From contig NZ_CP014545.1 of the NCBI RefSeq assembly GCF_001586275.1, positions 2,134,501 through 2,198,500 of the forward strand: a stretch of 64,000 bases of DNA, read 5' to 3'. Under the pieces are notes generated by a model. The model made no database searches, was not told the origin of the DNA, and saw only the letters and a list, made by a program, of their open reading frames with translations. Source of the stretch: Sphingorhabdus sp. M41. Its GTDB lineage: Bacteria > Pseudomonadota > Alphaproteobacteria > Sphingomonadales > Sphingomonadaceae. The translations under genes and the position numbers were made by a program. Shown here piece by piece: positions 9,072-16,920 of this stretch; within the stretch, counting starts at the first letter, position 1, and each line of letters starts with the position of its first letter.

Positions 9072-9512
9072 TCAGGCCGCCTGTTTCCTGGCAGCGGCAT
9101 CCGTGAACGCCGCGATCACCGCATCATAGGGAAGCAATATCGCCGCATGACGGCCCTTGTGATCCCGGGCAGCTGCCAACTTGTCCATATCCGGCCATTC
9201 GCCGGGAGACTCGCTCGATCCTTCCAGGAAAACTGCCAGATTGTCTCGCACAGTTCCAATATCGCCAGCTGTTTTGCCGATGGCCTGTGCGCCCAATATG
9301 GCGGCCGATGCCTGACCCAGTGCGCAGGCGCTTATTTCAAGACCCAAATCCTGCAGTTCACCGCTATCTTTTATCATCACGTCTGCCGCGACCTTGCTGC
9401 CGCATGTCTTGGATCGCAGCTCTGCCGTGCCATCAGGGTTATCCAGCCTTTGCTGATGCGGAATTGACACCGCGAGACGCAAGATCTCGCGGGTATAAAG
9501 CGCTCCGCTCAT
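9072..9512 (-). CDS. IscU/NifU-like iron-sulfur scaffold protein lacking the third cluster cysteine
   Basis: Small protein (146 aa) of the IscU/NifU N-terminal fold. I start it at ATG 9512, which overlaps the cvpA stop (ATGA); an open upstream extension is ignored. The first ligand is seen in KTCGSK (Cys37) and the second in SACALGQAS (Cys63). The third canonical Cys, which normally follows the RHxC-type motif, is replaced: RHAAILLPYDAV has Ala123 there while His122 is kept. The family normally assembles 2Fe-2S clusters on three cysteines, so this copy may be a specialised or non-canonical scaffold. No cysteine desulfurase is adjacent. Confidence 0.85.
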   Translation of the reverse strand: MSGALYTREILRLAVSIPHQQRLDNPDGTAELRSKTCGSKVAADVMIKDSGELQDLGLEISACALGQASAAILGAQAIGKTAGDIGTVRDNLAVFLEGSSESPGEWPDMDKLAAARDHKGRHAAILLPYDAVIAAFTDAAARKQAA

Positions 9513-10033
9513 TGGTCCGCTACCGCCTGCTCGTCGGTCGACTTTCGCTGTTCCTCCACAAAGTCGACCATGGCTTTTCCACTTGCGTTCAGCAGCGGGT
9601 AAGTACGAGAGTTCGCGAGCCATTCCGGTCGCGGTTCGTCCGCGCCATAGATGGTGTCATAGACCAGAACTGCCAGCAAATAGAGCAAGGTCGCGCCGAT
9701 CAGCCCCTTGATCATGCCAAAACCGAAGCCGAGCACGCGATCAATCGGACCGAGAACGGATTTGCGCGAACGTGCGCCGATTGATCTGGCGATCCACCGA
9801 CCCAGCGCATAGATAACGATGACGATCGATACAAAAGCCAGCACGGAGGCTCCGCTCTCGCTGCCCACCGGGCTGATCAGCCGCTCATAAATCGGCGTGT
9901 GCAAAAATCGCACGCCGACCACAACCACTATCCAGACAAGCAAGGAAAGCGCTTCCTGAACGAATCCCCTTAGGAATCCAAGAACCGCCGCTCCGCCCAT
10001 CGAAACCAGTACAAATATATCAAGACCCGTCAT
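9509..10033 (-). CDS. cvpA: CvpA family membrane protein
   Basis: Polytopic inner-membrane protein of the CvpA (colicin V production) family, 174 aa. About four hydrophobic segments cover residues 4-125, starting with DIFVLVSMGGAAVLGFLRG, a typical CvpA N-terminus, with the family's GxGF...G block (LGFGFGMIKGL) near 107. The C-terminal 45 residues are soluble and charged. In Escherichia coli cvpA affects colicin V export and purine operon context; its molecular role is unknown. It lies 9 bp after radA and overlaps the NifU-like start by 4 bp, so the three are one operon. Confidence 0.93.
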   Translation of the reverse strand: MTGLDIFVLVSMGGAAVLGFLRGFVQEALSLLVWIVVVVGVRFLHTPIYERLISPVGSESGASVLAFVSIVIVIYALGRWIARSIGARSRKSVLGPIDRVLGFGFGMIKGLIGATLLYLLAVLVYDTIYGADEPRPEWLANSRTYPLLNASGKAMVDFVEEQRKSTDEQAVADQ

Positions 10034-10042
10034 GGTCTCTAG

Positions 10043-11407
10043 CTAGTCACGCTCGAGCATATGGTCAACGAGATTGGCGAGTTTGGCAAATTGCAGTTTC
10101 TTCATCGAGTCACTGCTTTTTTCGCCGGACGCCGGTATCAGCGCGCGGTCGAACCCGAGCTTGGACGCTTCCTTCAGACGGAGCGGCGTGCGCGAGACCG
10201 GCCGGATTTCCCCGGACAGCGCAATTTCGCCGAATATCACGGCATCGCTCTGCATTGGACGCTCGGCATGGGCCGAGATCAGCGCTGCTGCCACGGCCAG
10301 ATCGGCGGCAGGGTCGGTGAGCCGGTAACCGCCCGCGACATTGAGATAGACTTCGGCGCCGGAAAAGCTGAGCCCGCAACGCGCTTCCAGCACCGCCAGG
10401 ATCATCGCCAGCCGCGAACTGTCCCATCCGACCACCGAGCGCCGCGGGGTTGCGCCACTCGCCAGCCGCACGGTCAGCGCCTGAATCTCTACCAGCACGG
10501 GCCGCGTACCCTCCATTGCCGGGAAAACGGTAGCGCCGGTCACTTCTTCGCTGCGGTCGGTCAGGAACAGGGCGGATGGATTGGCCACTTCGGTGAGGCC
10601 TTTTTCTTCCATTGCGAACACACCGATCTCGTCAGTCCCGCCGAAGCGGTTCTTGATCGAGCGAAGGATACGATATTGATGGCTGCGCTCGCCCTCGAAG
10701 CTCATCACCGTGTCGACCATATGTTCGAGCACGCGCGGACCGGCGATACTGCCGTCCTTGGTGACATGGCCGACCAGCATCACCATCGTGCCATGTTCCT
10801 TGGCAAATTTGATGATTTCCTGCGCCGAGGCGCGCACCTGGCTCACCGTTCCCGGCGCGCCTTCGATCAGATCACTGTGCATGGTCTGGATCGAGTCGAT
10901 CACGACAAAATCCGGCGCATCGCGGCCTAAGGTCGTCAATATGTCGCGGACAGAAGTCGCCGAGGCAAGCTTGACCGGCGCCTTGCCCAGCCCCAGACGC
11001 CTCGCCCGCAGCCGCACCTGATCTGCCGCTTCTTCTCCCGAAATATAGGCGACCGAAAGCCCCGCCTCGGCCAGCCGCGCAGAAACCTGCAGCAAGAGTG
11101 TCGATTTCCCGATACCCGGATCACCGCCCATAAGAGTCGCCGATCCGGCCACCAGACCACCGCCGACGGCGCGGTCAAATTCGGCGATGCCTGTTTTTCT
11201 GCGATCCGGCAGCGCGATTTCGCTGTCCAGCCCGACCAGCCGTACTTCGCGTCCGCCGGTCTGCAGATTATGCTTAGACGCAAACACCGTTTCGCCCGCT
11301 TCCTCGACGAGCGTGTTCCACTCACTACAATCGCCGCACTGCCCTTCCCAGCGATGCGCGATTGAGCCGCAATTCTGACAGACATATTTTTTCTTCGGTT
11401 TGGCCAT
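10043..11407 (-). CDS. radA: DNA repair protein RadA/Sms
   Basis: RecA-like ATPase that processes branched recombination intermediates. The 454-aa protein has the expected order: N-terminal zinc finger with CxxC pairs (YVCQNCG and GQCGDCSEW), a RecA-type ATPase with Walker A GGDPGIGKST near residue 95, the RadA-specific KNRFG motif (IKNRFGGTDEIG) near 255, and a C-terminal Lon-protease-like domain (about 300-454, ISGEIRPVSR type). It is the first gene of the operon with cvpA, the NifU-like gene and the CPA2 antiporter. Confidence 0.97.
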   Translation of the reverse strand: MAKPKKKYVCQNCGSIAHRWEGQCGDCSEWNTLVEEAGETVFASKHNLQTGGREVRLVGLDSEIALPDRRKTGIAEFDRAVGGGLVAGSATLMGGDPGIGKSTLLLQVSARLAEAGLSVAYISGEEAADQVRLRARRLGLGKAPVKLASATSVRDILTTLGRDAPDFVVIDSIQTMHSDLIEGAPGTVSQVRASAQEIIKFAKEHGTMVMLVGHVTKDGSIAGPRVLEHMVDTVMSFEGERSHQYRILRSIKNRFGGTDEIGVFAMEEKGLTEVANPSALFLTDRSEEVTGATVFPAMEGTRPVLVEIQALTVRLASGATPRRSVVGWDSSRLAMILAVLEARCGLSFSGAEVYLNVAGGYRLTDPAADLAVAAALISAHAERPMQSDAVIFGEIALSGEIRPVSRTPLRLKEASKLGFDRALIPASGEKSSDSMKKLQFAKLANLVDHMLERD

Positions 11408-11726
11408 GCGGTTTATCTAACAGAACAAATAAAGAACGCCAGTGGTTTTCCATCAGAATTTAAAACAGGGTCACACGGGTCACACCCCTTAATGGAGAAA
11501 ATGATTTCAGCTTGAGAAGGGGCGCGTGAAGGCACGGGCCAGATTGCTATCGCCCGCACAATGATCCTGTTTCCGGTTCATGGAGCAACTTTAGCAAAGA
11601 GGCTCGGGTGTAGGAAAGCCCCGCTTATATTGCCGAAGCGGGAGGAACGCCAAGGGACTTCTCACCACGAGGACCAGGCAGTGCATTCGCGCTTGCACCC
11701 TCCCCACCATCCTGTAGTTAAAAGCC
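11408..11726. other. 319-bp intergenic region with direct repeat and hairpin
   Basis: This gap between the divergent radA and patatin genes holds no gene I can support. It shows the direct repeat GGGTCACAC twice (about 11469-11485, followed by CCCCTT) and a 7-bp stem CCCGCTT/AAGCGGG near 11620-11642 without a T-run. It presumably carries both promoters. A structured leader or small RNA is possible but nothing in it matches an RNA family I know. Confidence 0.4.
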
Positions 11727-14078
11727 ATGCGGCAGAAAGAACTCAGACTGGCCTTGATCTGCTATGGCGGCGTTAGTCTGGCCATTTATATGCACGGCAT
11801 CACCAAGGAAATCTGGAAGCTGGCGCAGGCGAGCCGGGATTTTCACGACGGCGAGCGGATCGACCAGTGCAGCCGCGGTATCTATTATGATATATTGGAA
11901 TGGCTGGAGCAGGAAACCGGCACAAGACTTCGCATTTTGCCGGACATTATTTCCGGAGCCAGCGCGGGCGGGATCAACGGGATTTTCCTGTCGCAGGCGA
12001 TATTGTCGGGCCAGTCGCTGGATCCGCTGACCGACTTGTGGCTGCACACCGCCGATGTCGACAAGCTGCTCGACCCCGATGCGCGGCCGCTTTCGCGTTT
12101 CTCCAAATTCTGGGCCGAGCCGATTGCCTGGATGGCGCTGGGCCGCAAGGGCGGTGCTGTGGAGCAGACCGTGTCGAAGGAAGCCCGAGAAGAGGTCAAG
12201 ATGAAGCTCTCCCGCTTCGTCCGCGCGCGCTGGTTCGCACCGCCTTTTGGCGGCAAGGTGTTCAGTGGTCTGATCTGGGATGCGCTTGCTGCAGTCCGGG
12301 CAACCGAGCGCGGGCCGCGCCTGCTGCCCCCGGAACAGCCACTCGACCTGTTCGTCACGGTGACCGATTTCGTTGGCCATCCGGAAAAGCTCCAGCTGCA
12401 CAGTCCGCCCGACGCGCTCGAGATGGAGCATCGCATCACCATCGGCTTTTCGACCAGAGGAAAGCGAGACGACGCGATTGCCGATCCGGCGGCACTGACT
12501 TTTGCCGGCCGCGCCACCGCCAGTTTTCCAGGCGCTTTCCCGCCCTTCACAGTGAGGGAACTGGATGAACTGCTTGCTGATCATGAATATGTCTGGGAAG
12601 GCCGCTCAGCCTTTCTGAAGCGCATATTGCCCAACCAGTTTCGAGCCGGAACAGCCGAGGATACTGTACTGATCGACGGATCGGTGCTCGCCAATGCTCC
12701 CTTCGCGCAAGCGATTGAAGCATTGAAGAACCGGCCGGCCAAACGCGAGGTCGACCGACGCTTCGTCTATATTGACCCGCGGCCCGATCTCGACGTTGCG
12801 AAGAGCGACAAAGCGATGCAACGGCTGCAGGCTGCGCAAGAAGAGGAGAATGAATCGCTGCCCGGCTTCTTCTCGACAATTTTCGGAGCTATTTCCAATA
12901 TTCCTCGCGAACAGCCGATCCGCGACAATCTCAACGCCATTGCCGGACGATCCAACCGCATCACCCAGATGCAGCTGATCACCGAAAATTTGCGCGGCGA
13001 GGTTGAGCAGCATGTCGAGGGCCTGTTCGGGCGCACATTTTTCCTCGACCGGCCGACCGCTGCCCGTGTCGCTGCCTGGCGTCGCAAGGCGCGGGACAAG
13101 GCAGCCAAGCTCGCGGGATTTTCCTATAGCGCTTATGGTCACCTCAAGCTGGCGACCGTTATCGAGGATATCGCGCATACGGTGCGGCGGGCGAAGTCCG
13201 ATCCCAATGCGCACAACCATCCGGGGCTGCGTAACGCGCTCTGGGCGGAGATACGGCGCCTTGGCCTTGACAATGTCGGGCATAAAAGCGGCGGACCGAC
13301 CAAACCGGCGGCGGAGTTTTTTCGTCGGCACGACCTGGGTTACCGCGTACGTCGCCTGCGTTTCCTGGCCCGTCAACTGGCAGAAGATCTCGACCGCGCC
13401 GACCCCGCCGATGCCGATGTGATGGAGGCGATGCACGACACCATCTATGACTGTCTGTCCCTCTATATCGAACGCGAAACGATCGACTATCTTGGCGATG
13501 ATTTCATTGCCCTGGCCGACCAGTCCGAAGTGCAGCCCGGCGCCATGCTGGACGCGCTGGCCAAGGCGCGCGACCTGACCGCTGCCGACGCCATTGTCGA
13601 TGCAAAGCTCGCGGCGGCACTGGCGGTGATACCGAAAGCGGAGAAGCGCTCGATGTTGCTCGCCTTCCTCGGCTTCCCTTTTTACGACATCGCTACCTTG
13701 CCATTGCTGCAGGGCGAAGGACTTGACGAGTTTGATCCGATCAAGGTCGACCGTATCTCGCCCGAGGACGCCCGCACGATCCGCAAGGGCGGCGTTGCGG
13801 CGACGCTGAAAGGCATTGAATTCAACAATTTCGGCGCCTTTTTCAGCCGTACCTATCGCGAGAATGACTATCTCTGGGGCCGCCTGCACGGCGCCGACCG
13901 GATGATCGACATCATCCTGTCCACCCTGCCCCTTTCCAAGCGTCCCGGTAATGACACGATTCTCGAATTCAAGAAAACGATCTTCCGAAAAATCGTCGAT
14001 GAAGAGGAACCAAGGCTGACCAAGGTCAAACCGCTGATTGCCTCTTTACGTGACGAAATCGAGGCCGCAACCCTCTGA
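11727..14078 (+). CDS. patatin-like phospholipase with DUF3376-type C-terminus
   Basis: Predicted acyl hydrolase of the patatin family, 783 aa. The N-terminal 350 residues hold the patatin domain: YGGVSLAIYMHG corresponds to the oxyanion-hole block, SGASAGGINGIF contains the nucleophile elbow GxSxG, and IDGSVLANAPFA contains the DG of the Ser-Asp dyad. The long C-terminal part with many charged helices matches the DUF3376 architecture (patatin-related proteins of actinobacteria and alphaproteobacteria). No signal peptide is visible, so it is cytosolic or peripheral. Its TGA abuts the stop codon of the convergent metallo-hydrolase with no spacer. Substrate unknown; phospholipid hydrolysis is a family inference. 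Confidence 0.9.
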   Translation: MRQKELRLALICYGGVSLAIYMHGITKEIWKLAQASRDFHDGERIDQCSRGIYYDILEWLEQETGTRLRILPDIISGASAGGINGIFLSQAILSGQSLDPLTDLWLHTADVDKLLDPDARPLSRFSKFWAEPIAWMALGRKGGAVEQTVSKEAREEVKMKLSRFVRARWFAPPFGGKVFSGLIWDALAAVRATERGPRLLPPEQPLDLFVTVTDFVGHPEKLQLHSPPDALEMEHRITIGFSTRGKRDDAIADPAALTFAGRATASFPGAFPPFTVRELDELLADHEYVWEGRSAFLKRILPNQFRAGTAEDTVLIDGSVLANAPFAQAIEALKNRPAKREVDRRFVYIDPRPDLDVAKSDKAMQRLQAAQEEENESLPGFFSTIFGAISNIPREQPIRDNLNAIAGRSNRITQMQLITENLRGEVEQHVEGLFGRTFFLDRPTAARVAAWRRKARDKAAKLAGFSYSAYGHLKLATVIEDIAHTVRRAKSDPNAHNHPGLRNALWAEIRRLGLDNVGHKSGGPTKPAAEFFRRHDLGYRVRRLRFLARQLAEDLDRADPADADVMEAMHDTIYDCLSLYIERETIDYLGDDFIALADQSEVQPGAMLDALAKARDLTAADAIVDAKLAAALAVIPKAEKRSMLLAFLGFPFYDIATLPLLQGEGLDEFDPIKVDRISPEDARTIRKGGVAATLKGIEFNNFGAFFSRTYRENDYLWGRLHGADRMIDIILSTLPLSKRPGNDTILEFKKTIFRKIVDEEEPRLTKVKPLIASLRDEIEAATL

Positions 14079-15026
14079 CTAGTGGGGTTGTTCGTGCGCG
14101 TGGACCGGCTTCTGCAAGCTTTTGTACACTGCTTCGACAAACGCATCACCCTTGATGAAGGCATCGGGATTGATATCCCATTGCGCCGCCAGCTTCAGCG
14201 CCTGCACCTGTTCAACCGTTTTGCCCCCGCCCTGCGCCTTTTCCACAGCGCCGATCATCGTCAGTAGCATGTCGCGATAAGCGGTCAGATCGGCCTTGTT
14301 CGCCATCGGTCCATGGCCCGGAATGATTTTCGTATCGTCATCGACCATGGTCAGCGCCGTTTCCGCCGCTGCCAAAATACCGCGCGCATTGCCGCCGCTG
14401 CTCAGGTCGATATATGGCAAGCTGACCTTGTTGAAAAACAGGTCACCCATGTGGAGGACATTGGCCTTTTTCCAGAAAACGACGCTGTCGCCATCCGTGT
14501 GCCCATGTTTCATATGTTTGACCTGCACTTCGTCGCCGTTGAGGTGGAGCTTCAACCCGTCATGATAGGTTACGGTGGGCAAGGCCGCGACCGGCGATGC
14601 CGGATCATTGCCGCGTCCCGATTTCTGGATACCCAGCATCCGCTCGCGGACATGGTCATGCGCCATGATCAGCGCGCCGGCCTTGCCAAAATTCTCGTTC
14701 CCGCCACTATGATCGCCGTGCCAGTGGGTGTTGATCAGATATGTGACCGGTTCTGCACCAAGATCAGCAATCGCCGCCTGAATTTTCGGTGTGAGTGGAG
14801 CGAACTGGTCGTCGATCAGGACAGTGCCATCGGGACCGTAGGAGACACCGATATTGCCACCTGCTCCGAACAATACAGCCACCCCGTCAGCCAGTGCCTC
14901 CGCCTTGATCTCGACATTCGCGAACCGGTCGGTTTCCTGAGCATAGCTTTCGCTGCCGGCAAAGAGGGCTACGGGTGAAGCCGCAAGCGATAAGGCAGCG
15001 AAGGTTCTGGATATCGGATTTGACAT
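14079..15026 (-). CDS. exported metallo-beta-lactamase-fold hydrolase
   Basis: Zinc hydrolase of the MBL fold, 315 aa. ATG 15026 was chosen because AGGAGACC lies 7 bases upstream. A signal peptide (MSNPISRTFAALSLAASPVAL, cleavage near SYAQE) sends it to the periplasm. The zinc motif THWHGDHSGG carries HxHxDH near residue 110; MKHGHTDGDS and the IIPGHG block supply other ligands. Periplasmic MBL proteins of this subclass include quinoprotein relay-associated (SoxH/PqqB-like) and subclass B-related hydrolases; no substrate can be named. It converges on the patatin gene with abutting stops. Confidence 0.88.
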   Translation of the reverse strand: MSNPISRTFAALSLAASPVALFAGSESYAQETDRFANVEIKAEALADGVAVLFGAGGNIGVSYGPDGTVLIDDQFAPLTPKIQAAIADLGAEPVTYLINTHWHGDHSGGNENFGKAGALIMAHDHVRERMLGIQKSGRGNDPASPVAALPTVTYHDGLKLHLNGDEVQVKHMKHGHTDGDSVVFWKKANVLHMGDLFFNKVSLPYIDLSSGGNARGILAAAETALTMVDDDTKIIPGHGPMANKADLTAYRDMLLTMIGAVEKAQGGGKTVEQVQALKLAAQWDINPDAFIKGDAFVEAVYKSLQKPVHAHEQPH

Positions 15027-15105
15027 GTAAAGGGTCTCCTGTTTTTTCTCGTTGGGCCGGTGATTTTTGGCGGCCATCTGTTATCCCAACTCCGTCGGTT
15101 TGGAA

Positions 15106-15121
15106 CCCAGCCTTCGCTGGG
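15106..15121. repeat. half-element of repeat family A (small hairpin)
   Basis: The 16-bp hairpin CCCAGC-CTTC-GCTGGG is the core arm of family A (see 35011-35096), here alone, 80 bp upstream of the metallo-hydrolase start and 45 bp beyond the DUF6445 stop. It may be a decayed copy, and could act as a terminator of the DUF6445 transcript. Confidence 0.55.
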
Positions 15122-15165
15122 CTGACAGTTTATTCCAGCGGCTTAACATTGAAACCGGGCCGCCG

Positions 15166-15771
15166 CTATCCCTTGGCGAAAAACATCAGGTTGACCAATC
15201 GGCCATCCTGCGGCGTTTTGCCGAACGCCTGGCCACTGTTGTGGAACATCCACGGGCTGAAAAGGATCAGCCGGTTGAAGCGCATCGGCACGGTCATGAC
15301 TTTCGTCCATCGCGCGGGATGGTTCGTGTCCTTGTTGACCACATCCTCGATCAGAGCATTGATATCGGCAAAGCCGGCCTTGTGGATGCCCGGCAGATCC
15401 GTCGGAATGCGCTCGAGGCCGGTACGTTTATGGCGAAAAAACTCGGTGCCGCCTTTGCAATGTTCCGGCAGCGAAAGATAGAGTATGCCCGAATAGAAGG
15501 CCGGATCAATATGCACGCCGCTGTGCCCCTTGTCGCCTTTCAGCGTCACCCGGCAATGCGAATGGCTGGTATTGGGCGCGGCCTTCACCGGTGTGTTGAT
15601 AATGCCCGAGATACGCTCATTCAGCCCCTGAATATCCAGCGGTTTGGTCGAAATATGGCCCGGATAATTGCCGCGTTTGTTTTCGGGGTCATAGTTGAGT
15701 GCCAGAGCCGCGTTGCGCGCAACCATCGGGTCAGCGAGAAAGTCGTCGAGAATGAGCAGCGACGGGAGCAT
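15166..15771 (-). CDS. DUF6445 family protein, 2-oxoglutarate/Fe(II)-oxygenase-like
   Basis: 201-aa protein. The start is taken as ATG 15771, with AAGAG 7 bases upstream; a TTG one codon earlier is less likely. The N-terminal LLILDDFLADPMVARNAAL is typical of DUF6445 proteins, which in sphingomonads and Caulobacter often neighbour TonB receptors and flavin-dependent halogenases. The central GHSGVHIDPAFYSGILYLS looks like the HxD metal-binding strand of cupin-like Fe(II)/2OG dioxygenases, and a later region, FSPWMFHNSGQAFG, could supply the distal histidine. Enzymatic activity is inferred only from these motifs. No halogenase or receptor is adjacent here. Confidence 0.75.
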   Translation of the reverse strand: MLPSLLILDDFLADPMVARNAALALNYDPENKRGNYPGHISTKPLDIQGLNERISGIINTPVKAAPNTSHSHCRVTLKGDKGHSGVHIDPAFYSGILYLSLPEHCKGGTEFFRHKRTGLERIPTDLPGIHKAGFADINALIEDVVNKDTNHPARWTKVMTVPMRFNRLILFSPWMFHNSGQAFGKTPQDGRLVNLMFFAKG

Positions 15772-16080
15772 CAAAAAGCTCTTAGGCAGATCGATGGAAC
15801 GACAGCTTTGATGGCCGCACCGGCAAAATATGCTCCGCCGCCGTTCAGGTTACGAGCCAATAGCCTGATGAACTTTACAAACTTTACAGTGTTAAAGAAA
15901 AAAACTCCTTCTTTCCTTTCAACATCAAAGCTGTCCGCCAACCCATTGGCATGGTGAGATAAATAGTAAAGGGACGAGCCGCTAGCCATTTTGAGACCCT
16001 ATCATGAATATCATGGTGTAGGACATTATTTTATCGCTCGACCCGTCCGTTCCGCGCGCAAAGACAGATATCGAACAAAT
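15772..16080. other. 309-bp intergenic region without a supported gene
   Basis: Lies between the DUF6445 start and the MarR stop. It contains AT-rich stretches and presumably the DUF6445 promoter. A 72-codon minus-strand frame covers part of it but has no family resemblance. No repeat or strong hairpin was seen. Confidence 0.5.
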
Positions 16081-16617
16081 TCAGATCTGATCTTTCCGAC
16101 CGGCAAAGCCACCTTCGACAATTGCGCCGACCCTGCTCATGAATTCCATGCCATTGGCGATTTCCTCGTCGGTCAGTTCGTTGGAGATCAACTTGATGAA
16201 GGCCTCTGTCCGTTGCATCATCTCATTCACCGTTGTCTGACCTTTTTTGGTCAGACGGATGACCTTCTCCCGCGCCGAGGCCTTGCTTTCCCTGATAGAA
16301 ATCAGATTGAGGTCCTTTTCAGCCATCGCGCGCAACACCTTGGAAATCGCGGGACTTCCCAGTTCATACCATTCGCCGATCAGGCGCTCGATGGTCTTGC
16401 GATGGATCGTGTGCCCGTCCTCTCCCTTGGAATGGATGATCCACAGGATCACCGTCTGGTGCCGGGTCAGATCAGACCCGCTGAGATGTTTTTCAACCGC
16501 CATGCCGACCGAATAATGGAACGGATAGAATAGCTTGAGGAAGTTTTGCGGGGCAGTTTCCCGTTTTATGGGATAGTCTATGCCGAAATCAGACTGCTGC
16601 TTCACTCGATGCTCCAT
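16081..16617 (-). CDS. MarR family transcriptional regulator
   Basis: 178-aa winged-helix regulator, counted from the ATG at 16617 (MEHRVKQQSDFG); the frame is open 22 codons further, so the start is uncertain. The core has LTRHQTVILWIIHS (helix 2), GEWYELGSPAISKVLRAMAEKDLN (recognition helix) and the wing IRESKASAREKVIRLTKKGQ, as in MarR proteins. It is transcribed away from the cytochrome P450 operon, with a 300-bp shared upstream region holding a clear promoter and a 13-bp dyad, so autorepression plus control of the P450 operon by a small-molecule ligand is the natural inference. Confidence 0.85.
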   Translation of the reverse strand: MEHRVKQQSDFGIDYPIKRETAPQNFLKLFYPFHYSVGMAVEKHLSGSDLTRHQTVILWIIHSKGEDGHTIHRKTIERLIGEWYELGSPAISKVLRAMAEKDLNLISIRESKASAREKVIRLTKKGQTTVNEMMQRTEAFIKLISNELTDEEIANGMEFMSRVGAIVEGGFAGRKDQI

Positions 16618-16836
16618 CGTTGGGATCCCGCCAGGTTTCGCTGACCACGAATCAAGTAGATGGATGAACGAATATCGAGTCAAAGTCTAATCATCCAGAG
16701 GGAAAAATACCGTACTGCTTGGACGACTGTTGTAATACCAGCCGTCAGGCCCTCCATCATCCAGCTCATAACTTTCAATTTTATATATTATATTCAATAT
16801 ATTAAGCTCGAAAAAGGAGCCGGAGATTTAGATCGG

Positions 16837-16866
16837 TTGACAAAATCCTTTTCCAATTCATATTAT
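16837..16866 (+). promoter_or_regulatory. sigma-70-type promoter of the P450 operon
   Basis: TTGACA at 16837-16842, an 18-bp spacer and TATTAT at 16861-16866, about 55 bp before the P450 start codon. Both hexamers are close to consensus in an AT-rich stretch. Confidence 0.6.
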
Positions 16867-16873
16867 GTCTAAC

Positions 16874-16886
16874 GGACACTATGTCC
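16874..16886. promoter_or_regulatory. 13-bp dyad at the predicted transcription start, candidate MarR operator
   Basis: GGACA-CTA-TGTCC, a perfect 5-bp inverted repeat overlapping the predicted transcription start of the P450 operon. Its place would suit a repressor such as the divergent MarR protein. The assignment is inferred from position and symmetry only. Confidence 0.35.
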
Positions 16887-16920
16887 CAACGACATATAAT
16901 ATTTTGAGGATTGAGGATAT

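Noticed and set aside
12606-13889. 427-codon frame antisense to the patatin gene
   Set aside because: Shadow of the patatin/DUF3376 gene.
15771-15989. 72-codon minus-strand frame upstream of the DUF6445 gene
   Set aside because: No ribosome site or family resemblance; its end overlapping the next start looks coincidental.
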